Assembly (NCBI GenBank): GCA_030248195.1
Contig: JASAND010026020.1
Coordinates: 1-64,000, forward strand
Length of the DNA stretch: 64,000 bases
From: Trissonchulus latispiculum
Lineage: Eukaryota > Nematoda > Enoplea > Enoplida > Ironidae
Direction of reading: 5' to 3'
The translations under genes and the position numbers were made by a program. The stretch's first letter is position 1. Each line of letters opens with the position of its first letter. The notes below the pieces were generated by a model. That model ran no database searches. It was not told the origin of the DNA and worked only from the letters and a program-made list of their open reading frames with translations. Below, piece after piece: positions 13,358 to 25,300 of the stretch.

Positions 13358-16300
13358 TTATTCCGGTCAACATTTGTGTCCCCCCCTTTTTCTCGAGATT
13401 GGCTGGACCGATCGGGCTGAAATTCTCACCATAGTTGTAGGGTGACCTGAAGTGCTCCCGTTTGTAAGGGCATCCCGATATCTCCCGGATTCCGGGAATG
13501 GCGAATCCCGGAATTTTAAAAATCGTAAGGGGGGACCAAGGGAAACGTAAAAAATTTTTGTCTCCGATTTTGCTTAAAAGTTGGTCATAGGGTAAGTCGA
13601 CCACGCTGATTTCGAAACTGAAATCGAAATTTCCGGAAAATTTCCGGATTTCGAGATATTCGACCCGGAAAATTCCGGATTTTGAAAAATTTCTCCAAAA
13701 GTGGTCGATATGGTACTCAAATGAAAGAGCTCGCCGAGCTGAACAACTTTCCTTCTTGCAACATTTTCCGGAAATGCGTCTAGCGAAAGTTATAGCCGAA
13801 AACTGAAAATCCGGGAATTCACGAAAACCCGGATTTTGGACTTAAAAATTTTTTGTCTCGGATTTTACTTAAAAGTTGGTCATAGGGTAAGTCGGTGGCG
13901 CTGATTTCGAATCTGAAATTGAAATTCCCGGAAAATTCACGGATTTCGAGATATTCGGCCCGGAAAATTCCGGATTTTGAAAAATTTTTCCGAAAGTGGT
14001 CGATATGGTACACAAATGAAAGAACTCATCGAGCTGAGCAACTTTCCTTCTTGCGACATTTTCCGGAAATGCGTCCAGCGAAAATTACAGCCGAAAAACT
14101 GAAAATCCGGGAATTCCCGGAAAAACCGGAATTTTAAAAATTGTCCTAAAAGTTGTCAATATGGTACTTATTCGAAAGATCTCAGCAAGTAGGGAAAAAG
14201 TTGTGATAGGGCCAAAGTCTGAAAATGTTCCAAAACTGAGTTTTAGCCCGAGCCAATATAAGCACAGAGGAATAAGAAGAAAATGCGCGACAACCCGTTG
14301 ATGCCGGTAGGATTTATTATTATTGGGTTGCCGCTTTTTACACAAAAAGGCAACCCTTTCATCTGGGTATGTCCGTTTATTATTATTATTTATTGGGTTC
14401 CCGCCCTTTTCCAAAGGGTTTGGAACCCTATGTTCTGGACATGTTTATTATTATTATTCTTCTTATTATTATTGTCCACAATTTCGTGTCCACCATGTCT
14501 ATCTCGAGATTGGGAAGGGGTAGAGAGGTGGTTGATACCTCATTTTGAAGGTCTTGACTTGAACTGCTCCCGGAAGCGCGGGGAGCCCCGGGGGAGCAGA
14601 GGTGCTCCCGGAGCACCCCCGTGAGTAAAAATGAGTAAAATAAAAAAGTTGTCCAAATGAGCTAATTTAGGTATCATTCGAAAGCTCTCGGCGAGTAATG
14701 AAAAAGTTGTAATTGGGTCAAGGCCTGAAAATGTACCTATTTTGAGTTATGAGGCGAAAAAGGGTCAAAAATGGCCAAAAACGGCCAAAACGGCCGTTTG
14801 AAGGGGTTTTCCGCCTTTATCTCGAGCTAGAGTCAACTAGTTGGCCTGAAATTTTGCATGTAGGGTGGCACCCGATGCGGGAATACCCTCCGGGCACCTG
14901 GGTTCCATAGTGTCACACAATTCGCAATTACTCGATACGGTGATGCTGCAAATGGTCAAAATTGAAAGTGACGGAAACCCCCCAATATGGGTATTATTCG
15001 AAAGCTCTCGTTGCGTGGATAAAAAGTTGTAATAGGGGTAAAACACCAAAATGTAGGAGAAATGAGTTACGGAGCCTCAAAGGGGTCAAAAATGGCCAAA
15101 ACCAGGTCAAATGGGTCAAGACTGAAAGTTGTCCGATTGGGTTAATATTGGCATCATTCGAAAGCTCTCGTTGCGTAGATAAAAAGTTGTAATAGGTTCA
15201 TCGCGTCAAAATATAGGACAAATGAGTTATGGGGCCCCGAATATTATAAACTCATTCTATAAACGGAAAAATGTCGGGCGGGAACCACTTGATGCCTTTT
15301 GACTTATTGGGTTCCCGCCCTTTTCCAAAGGGTTTGGAACCCTATGTTCTGGACATGTTTATTATTATTATTGTGTTGCCCACTTTTCCAAAGGAATGGG
15401 CAACACTTTGTTATTGGTCTGTGCTTATTATTATTGGGTTCCCGCCCTTTTCCAAAGGGTTTGGAACCCTATGTTCTGGACATGTTTATTGTGTTGCCCA
15501 CTTTTCCAAAGGAATGGGCAACACTTTGTTATTGGTCTGTGCTTATTGGGTTGTCGCATTTTTTTTAAAAAAAGACAACCCTTTGATATGGCTAAGTTTC
15601 TTTATTTATTTATTTATTGGGTTGTCGCATTTTTTTAAAAAAAGACAACCCTTTGATATGGCTAAGTTTCTTTATTTATTTATTTATTTATTTATTTATT
15701 ATTCCGGTCAACATTTGTGTCCCCCCCCTTTTTCTCGAGATTGGCTGGACCGATCGGGCTGAAATTCTCACCATAGTTGTAGGGTGACCTGAAGTGCTCC
15801 CGTTTGTAAGGGCATCCCGATATCTCCCGGATTCCGGGAATGGCGAATCCCGGAATTTTAAAAATCGTAAGGGGGGACCAAGGGAAACGTAAAAATTTTT
15901 TGTCTCCGATTTTGCTTAAAAGTTGGTCATAGGGTAAGTCGACCACGCTGATTTCGAAACTGAAATCGAAATTTCCGGAAAATTTCCGGATTTCGAGATA
16001 TTCGACCCGGAAAATTCCGGATTTTGAAAAATTTCTCCAAAAGTGGTCGATATGGTACTCAAATGAAAGAGCTCGCCGAGCTGAACAACTTTCCTTCTTG
16101 GGACATTTTCCGGAAATGCGTCTAGCGAAAGTTATAGCCGAAAAACTGAAGATCCGGGAGTTCACGAAAACCCGGATTTTGGACTTAAAAATTTTTTGTC
16201 TCGGATTTTGCTTAAAAGTTGGTCATAGGGTAAATCGGCGGCGCTGATTTCGAATCTGAAATTGAAATTCCCGGAAAATTCACGGATTTCGAGATATTCG

Positions 16301-19300
16301 GCCCGGAAAATTCCGGATTTTGAAAAATTTTTCCAAAAGTGGTCGATATGGTACTCAAATGAAAGAACTCGTCGAGCTGAGCAACTTTCCTTCTTGCGGC
16401 ATTTTCCGGAAATGCGTCCAGCGAAAATTACGGCCGAAAAACTGAAAATCCGGGAATTCTCGAAAAAACCGGAATTTTAAAAATTGTCCTAAAAGTTGTC
16501 AAAATAGTACTTATTTGAAAGCTCTCAGCGAGTAGGGAAAAAGTTGTGATAGGGCCAAAGTCTGAAAATGTTCCAAAACTGAGTTTTAGCCCGAGTCAAT
16601 ATAAGCACAGAGGAATAAGAGGAAAATGCGCGACAACCCGTTGATGCCGGTAGGATTTATTTATTTATTTATTATTCCGGTCAACATTTGTGTCCCCCCC
16701 CTTTTTCTCGAGATTGGCTGGACCGATCGGGCTGAAATTCTCACCATAGTTGTAGGGTGACCTGAAGTGCTCCCGTTTGTAAGGGCATCCCGATATCTCC
16801 CGGATTCCGGGAATGGCGGCTCCCGGAATTTTTAAAAATGGTAAGGGGGGACCAAGGGAAACGTAAAAATTTTTTGTCTCCGATTTTGCTTAAAAGTTGG
16901 TCATAGGGTAAGTCGACCACGCTGATTTCGAAACTGAAATCGAAATTTCCGGAAAATTTCCGGATTTCGAGATATTCGATCCGGAAAATTCCGGATTTTG
17001 AAAAATTTCTCCAAAAGTGGTCGATATGGGGCTCAAATGAAAGAGCTCGTCGAGCTGAACAACTTTTCTTCTTGCGAAATTTTCCGGAATTGTGTCTAGC
17101 GAAAGTTATCGCCGAAAAACTGAAAATCCGGGAATTCACGAAAACCCGGATTTTGGACTTAAAAATTTTTTGTCTCCGATTTTGCTTAAAAGGTTGTCAT
17201 AGGGTAAGTCGACCACGCTGATTTCGAAACTGAAATCGAAATTTCCGGAAAATTTACGGATTTCGAGATATTCGGCCCGGAAAATTTCGGATTTTTAAAA
17301 ATTTCTCCAAAAGTGGTCGATATGGGGCTCAAATGAAAGAGCTCGTCGAGCTGAACAACTTTTCTTCTTGCGAAATTTTCCGGAATTGTGTCTAGCGAAA
17401 GTTATCGCCGAAAAACTGAAAATCCGGGAATTCACGAAAACCCGGATTTTGGACTTAAAAATTTTTTGTCTCCGATTTTGCTTAAAAGGTTGTCATAGGG
17501 TAAGTCGACCACGCTGATTTCGAAACTGAAATCGAAATTTCCGGAAAATTTACGGATTTCGAGATATTCGGCCCGGAAAATTTCGGATTTTTAAAAATTT
17601 CTCCAAAAGTGGTCCATATGGTACTCTATCGAAAGAGCTCGTCGAGCTGAGCAACTTTCCTTCTTGCGACATTTTCCGGAAAGGCGCCTAGCGAAAGTTA
17701 TTGCCGAAAACCCGAAAATCCGGGAATTCCCGGAAAAACCGAATTTTTAAGAATTGTCACAAAAAGTAGGCTTTATGGTACTCATTCGAAAGCTCCTAGC
17801 GAGTAGGAAAAAGTTGCAATAGCACCAAAGCCTGAAACTTTACCAAAACTGAGTGCTTGTCGTTTAGATAAGAGGAAAATGGCTGCGACAACCCGTTGAT
17901 GCCGGTAGGATTTATTATTATTATTATTATTATTATCCGTCTGTCCCCCCCCTAGATCTCGAGATTGGGAAGGGGTACAGGGGTGGTTGATACCTTATTT
18001 TGAAGCCCTTGACTAGGACATCTCCGGGAAGCGAGATGGCTCCGATACCTTCCGGATTCCGGGAATGGCGAATCCCGGAATTTTTCGGTTGGTAAGGGGG
18101 GACCAAGGCGAAATTTCAAAACCCAAAATTTGGTAAAAAATTTTTTGTCTCCGATTTCGCTCAAAAGTTGGGCATAGGGTAACTCGACCACGCTGATTTC
18201 GAAACTGAAATCGAAATTTTCGGAAAATTTCCGGATTTCGAGATATTCGGCCCGGAAAATTCCGGATTTTGAAAAATTTCTCCAAAAGTGGTCGATATGG
18301 TACTCAAATGAAAGAGCTCGTCGAGCTGAACAACTTTCCTTCTTGCGACATTTTCCGGAAATGCGTCTAGCGAAAGTTAAAGCCGGAAAACTAAAAATCC
18401 GGGAATTCACGAAAACCCGGATTTTGGACTTAAAAATTTTTTGTCTCCGATTTTGCTCAAAAGTTGGTCATAGAGTAATTCGACCACGCTGATTTCGAAA
18501 CTGGAATCGAAATTTCCGGAAAGTTTACGGATTTCGAGATATTCGTTTTGGAAAATTCCGGATTTTGAAAAATTTCGCCAAAAGTAGTCGATATGGTACT
18601 CAAACAAAAAAGCTCGTCGAGCTGAGCAAGTTTCCTTCTTGCGACATTTTCTGAAAATGCGTCTAGCCAAAGTTATTTCAGAAAAATAAACAGAAAAACC
18701 TGTTGTGGGCAACACATTCTTGCAGTAGCGCTAGTTTTTCTTATTCTTCTTCTTATTATTATTGTTCACATTTTCGTGTCCCCCCTGTCTATCTCGAGAT
18801 TGGGAAGGGGTAGAGAGGTGGTTGATACCTCATTTTGAAGGTCTTGACTTGAACTGCTCCCGGAAGCGCGGGGAGCCCCGGGGGAGCAGAGGTGCTCCCG
18901 GAGCACCCCCGTGAGTAAAAATGAGTAAAATAAAAAAGTTGTCCAAATGAGCTAATTTTGGTATCGTTCGAAAGCTCTCGTCGAGCCATGAAAAAGTTGT
19001 AATTGGGTCAAGGCCTGAAAATGTACCCATTTTGAGTTATGAGGCGAAAAAGGGTCAAAAATGGCCAAAAACGGCCAAAACGGCCGTTTGAAGGAGTTTT
19101 CCGCCTTTATCTCGAGCTAGAGTCAACTAGCTGGCCTGAAATTTTGCATGCAGGGTGGCACCCGATGCGGGAAGACCCTCCGGGCACCTGGGTTCCATAG
19201 TGTCAGGCAATTAGCAATTACTCGATACGATGATGCTGCAAATGGTCAAAATTGAAAGTGACGGAAACCCCCCAATATGGGTATCGTTCGAAAGCTCTCG

Positions 19301-22300
19301 TTGCGTAGGTAAAATGTTGTAATAGGGCTAAGGCGTCAAAATGTAGGAAAAATGAGTTACGGAGCCTCAAAGGGGTCACAAATGGCCACAACCGGTCAAA
19401 ATGAGTCAAAATTAAAAGTTGTCGGATCCGGCTGATACCGGTATCAATCGAAAGCTTTCGCTGCGTAGATAAAAAGGTGTAATAGAGATAAAGCGCTAAA
19501 ATGTAGGAAAAATGAGTTATGGGGCCCGCAAATGTGTCAAAAAATGGTCACTCAAAACCAGTCAAAATGGGTCAAAACTGAAAATTGTCGGATCCGATCG
19601 ATACTGATGTCATTCGAAAGCTCTCGTTGCGTAGATAAAAAGTTGTAATAGGCTCATCGTGTCAAAGTGTGAGAAAAGGAGCTACGAGCCTTCGAATAGG
19701 GCAAAAATCGCCCAATTGGTCAAATTGAGTGAAAATTGAACTTTGTCCAATCCAGCTTGTAGTGGTATCAATCGAAAGCTCTGGATGAGCTGGGAAACAG
19801 TTATAATAGTCTTAAAGATAAGAAACTACATACTTCTCCAGAAAATAGATAAGCTCTTTGTATAAACGGAAAAATGTCGGGCGGGAACCACTTGATGCCT
19901 TTTGACTTATTGTGTTGCCCACTTTTCCAAAGGGAGGGCAACACCTTGTTATTGGTCTGTGCTTATTATTATTATTATCCGTCTGTCCCCCCCCTAGATC
20001 TCGAGATTGGGAAGTGGTACAGGGGTGGTTGATACCTCATTTGAAAGCCCTTGTCCAGGAGGTTGGTCGGCCGCGCGGGCAGTCCGATACTTTCCGGATT
20101 CCGGGATTTCGAATTCCGGATTTTGAAAAAATGGTAAGGGGGGACCAAGGGAAACGTAAAAATTTTTTGTCTCCGATTTCGCTCAAAAGTTGGTCATGGG
20201 GTAACTCGACCACGCTGATTTCGAAACTGAAATCGAAATTTCTGGAAAATTTACGGATTTCGAGATATTCGACCCGGAAAATTCCGGATTTTGAAAAATT
20301 TCTCCAAAAGTGGTCAATATGGTACTCAAACGAAAGAGCTCGTCGAGCTAAGCAACTTTCCTTCTTGCGACATTTTCTGAAAATGCGTCTAGCGAAAGTT
20401 ATCGCCGAAAAACTGAAAATCCGGGAATTCACGGAAACCCGGATTTTGGACCAAAAAATTTTTTGTCTCCGATTTCGCTCAAACGTTGGTCATGGGGTAA
20501 TTCGACCACGCTGATTTCGAAACTGAAATCGAAATTTCCGGAAAATTTACGGATTTTGAGATATTCGCTCCGGAAAATTCCGCATTTTGAAAAATTTCTC
20601 CAAAAGTGGTCGCTATGGTATTCAAACGAAAGAGCTCGTCGAGCCGAGCAACTTTCCTTCTTGCGACATTCTTTGAAAATGCGTCCAGCGAAAGTTATGG
20701 CAAAAAAATAAACAGAAAAACCAGTTGTGGGCAACACATTCTTGCAGTAGCGCTAGTCCTTCTTATTATTATTGTCCACAATTTCGTGTCCCCCCCATCT
20801 ATCTCGAGATTGGGAAGGGGTAGAGAGGTGGTTGATGGCTCATTTTGAAGGTCTTGACTTGAACTGCTCCCGGAAGCGCGGGGAGCCCCGGGGGAGCAGA
20901 GGTGCTCCCGGAGCACCCCCGTGAGTAAAAATGAGTAAAATAAAAAAGTTGTCCAAATGAGCTAATTTTGATATCATTCGAAAGCTCTCGTCGAGTAATG
21001 AAAAAGTTGTAATTGGGTCAAGGCCTGAAAATGCACCCATTTTTAGTTATGAGGCGAAAAAGGGTCAAAAATGGCCAAAAACGGCCAAAACGGCCGTTTG
21101 AAGGGGTTTTCCGCCTTTATCTCGAGCTAGAGTCAACTAGTTGGCCTTAAATTTGGCATGCAGGATGGCACCCGATGCGGGAAGACCCTCCGGGCACCTG
21201 GGCACCATAGTGCTGCGCAATATGCAAGTACTCGATACGGTGATGCTGCAAATGGTCCAAATTGAAAGTGACGGAAACCCCCTCAATATGGATATCATTC
21301 GAAAGCTCTCGTTGCGTGGATAAAAAGTTGTGATAGGGCCAAGGCGTCAAAATGTAGGAAAAATGAGTTACGGGGCTTCAAAGGGGTCAAAAATGGCCAA
21401 AAACAGGTCAAAATGGGTCAAAATTGAAAATTGTCAGATCCGGTCGATACCGACGTCATTCGAAAGCTCTCGTTGAGTAGATAAAAAGTTGTAATAGGGC
21501 CGAAGCGTCAACGTGTACGAAAAATGAGTTACAGAGCTTCAAATGGAGCAAAAATGAGCAAAAACGGTCAAAATCGAACTTTGTCGGATTGGTCTGATAG
21601 TGGTATAAATCGAAAGCTTTTGGTGAGCTGGGAGTGGGAACCAGTTATAATAGACGAAAACTAGTAACAGCATATTTTTCCAGAAAGTATATACATAAAC
21701 TCATTCTATAAACGGAAAAATGTCGGGCGGGAACCACTTGATGCCTTTTGACTTATTGTGTTGCCCACCTTTCCAAAGGAAGAGGGCAACCCTTTCTACT
21801 GTCTGTTTATTATTATTGGGTTGTCGCATTTTTTTAAAAAAAGACAACCCTTTGATATGGCTAAGTTTCTTTATTTATTTATTTATTGGGTTCCCGCCCT
21901 TTTCCAAAGGGTTTGGAACCCTATGTTCTGGACATGTTTATTATTGGGTTGCCGCTTTTTCAACAAAAAGGCAACCCTTTAACTTGGGTATGTCCGTTAT
22001 TTCTTATTTATTATTATTATTCTCCGGATTCTTGTCCCCCCCCTCTAACTTTTGATTGGCTGGACCGATCCGGCTGAAATTTTCAGGGGGAGTTGGGGGT
22101 GACCTAAAGTGCTCCCGGAAACGCAGGCAGTTCGGTACTTCCCGGATTCCGGAAATGGCGAATCCCGGAATTTTTTAGAATGGTAAGGGGGGACCAAGGG
22201 AAACGTAAAAATTTTTTGTCTCCGATTTTGCTCAAAAGTTGGTTATAGGGTAATTCAACCACGCTGATTTCGAAACTGAAATCGAAATTTCCGGAAAATT

Positions 22301-25300
22301 TCCGGATTTCGAGATATTGGACCCGGAAAATTCCGGATTTTGAAAAATTTTTCCGAAAGTGGTCGATATGGTACTCAAATGAAAGAGCTCGTCGAGCTGA
22401 ACAACTTTCCTTCTTGCGACACTTCCCGGAAATGCGCCTAGCGAAAGTTATGGCCGAAAAACGGAAAATCCGGGAATACCCGGAAACCCGGATTTTGGAC
22501 CTAAAAATTTTTTGTCTCCGATTTTGCTTAAAAGTTGGTCATAGGGTAATTCGATCACGCTGATTTCGAAACTGAAATCGAAATTTCCGGAAATTTTACG
22601 GATTTCGAGATATTGGACCCGGAAAATTCCGGATTTTGAAAAATTTTTCCGAAAGTGGTCGATATGGTACTCAAATGAAAGAGCTAGTCGAGCTGAACAA
22701 CTTTCCTTCTTGCGACACTTGCCGGAAATGCGCCTAGCGAAAGTTATGGCCGAAAAACGGAAAATCCGGGAATACCCGGAAACCCGGATTTTGGACCTAA
22801 AAATTTTTTGTCTCCGATTTTGCTTAAAAGTTAGTCACAGGGTAATTCGATCACTCTGATTTCGAAACTGAAATCGAAAATCACGGAAAATTTACGGATT
22901 TCGTGCTATTCACCCTGGATAAGAGGAAAAATGCCAGCGGCAACCCATTCATGCCAATTTGCTTGTTCTTATTATTCTTATTATTATTATTCTTATTATT
23001 GTCCACAATTTCGTGTCCCCCATGTCTATCTCGAGAATGGGAAGGGGTAGAGAGGTGGTTGATACCTCATTTTGAAGGTCTTGACTTGAACTGCTCCCGG
23101 AAGCGCGGGGAGCCCCGGGGGAGCAGAGGTGCTCCCGGAGCACCCCCGTGAGTAAAAATGAGTAAAATAAAAACGTTGTCCAAATGAGCTAATTTTGGTA
23201 TCATTCGAAAGCTCTCGGCGAGTAATGAAAAAGTTGTAATTGGGTCAAGGCCTGAAAATGCACCCATTTTGAGTTATGAGGTGAAAAATGGTCAAAAATG
23301 GCCAAAAACGGCCAAAACGGCCGTTTGAAGGGGTTTTCCGCCTTTATCTCGAGCTAGAGTCAACTAGTTGGCCTGAAATTTGCCATGTAGGGTGGCACCC
23401 GATGCGGGAAGACCCTCCGGGCACCTGGGTTCCATAGTGTCAGGCAATTAGCAATTACTCGATACGGTGATGCTGCAAATGGTCAAAATTGAAAGTGACG
23501 GAAACCCCCCAATATGGGTATCATTCGAAAGCTCTCGTTGCGTAGGTAAAAAGTTGTAATAGGGGTAAAGCGTCAAAATGTAGGAAAAATGAGTTACGGG
23601 ACTCCAAAGGGGTCAAAAATGGCCAGAAACGGTCAAAATGGCCAAAATTAAAAGTTGTCGGAAACCCCCCAATATGGATACCATTCGAAAGCTCTCGATG
23701 TGTGGATAAAAAGCTGCAATAGTGCCCACGCACCAAAATGTGGGACAAATGAGATACGAGGCCGCAAAATGGTCAAAAATGGCCAAAACCGGTCAAAATG
23801 GGTCAAAATTAAAAGTAACGTAAACCCAACAATATGGGTATCATTCGAAAGCTCTCGTTACGTAGATAAATAGTCATAATAGGGTTAACGCGTCAAAATA
23901 TAGGACAAATGAGTTATGGGACCCCGAATATTATAAACTCATTCTATAAGCGGAAAAATGTCGGGCGGGAACCACTTGATGCCTTTTGACTTATTTATTT
24001 ATTATTCCGGTCAACATTTGTGTCCCCCCCTTTTTCTCGAGATTGGCTGGACCGATCGGGCTGAAATTCTCACCATAGTTGTAGGGTGACCTGAAGTGCT
24101 CCCGTTTGTAAGGGCATCCCGATATCTCCCGGATTCCGGGAATGGCGGCTCCCGGAATTTTTAAAAATGGTAAGGGGGGACCAAGGGAAACGTAAAAATT
24201 TTTTGTCTCCGATTTCGCTCTAAAGTTGGTCATAGGGTAATTCAACCGCGCTGATTTCGAAACCGAAAACGAATTTTCCGGAAAATTTACGGATTTCGAG
24301 ATATTCGCCCCGGAAAATATCGGAATTTGAAAATTTTCCCCAAAAGTGGTCGATATGGAGCTCAAATGAAAGAGCTCGTCGAGCTGGACAACTTTCCTTC
24401 TTGCGACATTTTCCGGAAATGCGTCTAGTGAAAGTTATAGCCGAAAAACTGAAAATCCGGGAATTCGCGAAAACCCGGATTTTGGACTTTAAAATTTTTT
24501 GTCTCCGATTTTGCTCAAAAGTTGGTCATAGGGTAATTCGACCGCGCTGATTTCGAAACTGGAATCGAAATTTCCGGAAAGTTTACGGATTTCGAGATAT
24601 TGGACCCGGAAAATTCCGGATTTTGGAAAACTTCTCCGAAAGTGGTCGACATGGTACTCAAATGAAAGAGCTCGTCGAGCTTAACAACTTTCCTTCTTGC
24701 GACATTTTCCGGAAATGCGTCCAGCGAAAGTTATGGCCGAAAAACCGAAAATCCGGGAATTCCCGGAAATACCGAATTTCTAAGAATTGTCACAAAAGTA
24801 GACTCTATGGTACTCATTCGAAAGCTCTTAGCGAGTAGGAAAAAAGTTGCAATAGCACCAAAGCCTGAAAATGTACCAAAACTGAGTTTTCGCCCTTTAG
24901 ATAAGAGGAAAATGGCTGCGACAACCCGTTGATGCCGGTAGGATTTATTATTATTATTATTGGGTTCCCGCCCTTTTCCAAAGGGTTTGGAACCCTATGT
25001 TCTGGACATGTTTATTGTGTTGCCCACTTTTCCAAAGGAATGGGCAACACTTTGTTATCGTTCTGTGCTTATTATTATCCGTCTGTCCCCCCCCTAGATC
25101 TCGAGATTGGGAAGGGGTACAGGGGTGGTTGATACCTTATTTTGAAGCCCTTGACTAGGACATCTCCCGGAAGCAAGATGGATCCGAAATTCCGGGTTTT
25201 GAAAATTCGGATTTTTCCGGATGGTAAGGGGGGACCAAGGCGAAATTTCAAAAATCCAAAATTTGGTCAAAAATTTTTTGTCTCCGATTTGGCTCAAAAG

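Larger units (their letters stand above)
15491..18735 (+). mobile_element. Element G2 with nested contents
   Basis: Head GTGTTGCCCAC at 15491, body from CCGTCTGTCCCCC near 17937, tail GTGGGCAACAC at 18705-18715 followed by ATTCTTGCAGTAGCGCTAGT. It encloses T1 and T2. Confidence 0.78.
15436..19908 (+). mobile_element. Element C2 with nested contents
   Basis: Head at 15436, body resuming at about 18770, tail GGGCGGGAACC at 19879-19889. It encloses G2, T1 and T2. Confidence 0.78.
15309..21754 (+). mobile_element. Element C1 with nested contents
   Basis: Head at 15309, body resuming at about 20770 with GTCCACAATTTCGTGTCC, tail GGGCGGGAACC at 21725-21735. Heads G1, C2, G2, T1 and T2 follow directly after its microsatellite. 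Confidence 0.75.
21818..24945 (+). mobile_element. Element T3 with nested contents
   Basis: Head GGGTTGTCGC at 21818, body resuming at about 24003 with ATTCCGGTCAAC, tail GCGACAACCC at 24918-24927. It encloses C3 and P2. Confidence 0.8.

Noticed and set aside
15692..18715. Recurrent minus-strand open frames starting [16 protein letters not shown] across the array (up to 157 codons)
   Set aside because: They recur only because the bodies are near-identical repeats; length and downstream frame differ between copies, and there is no domain or plausible start context. Treated as repeat translation.
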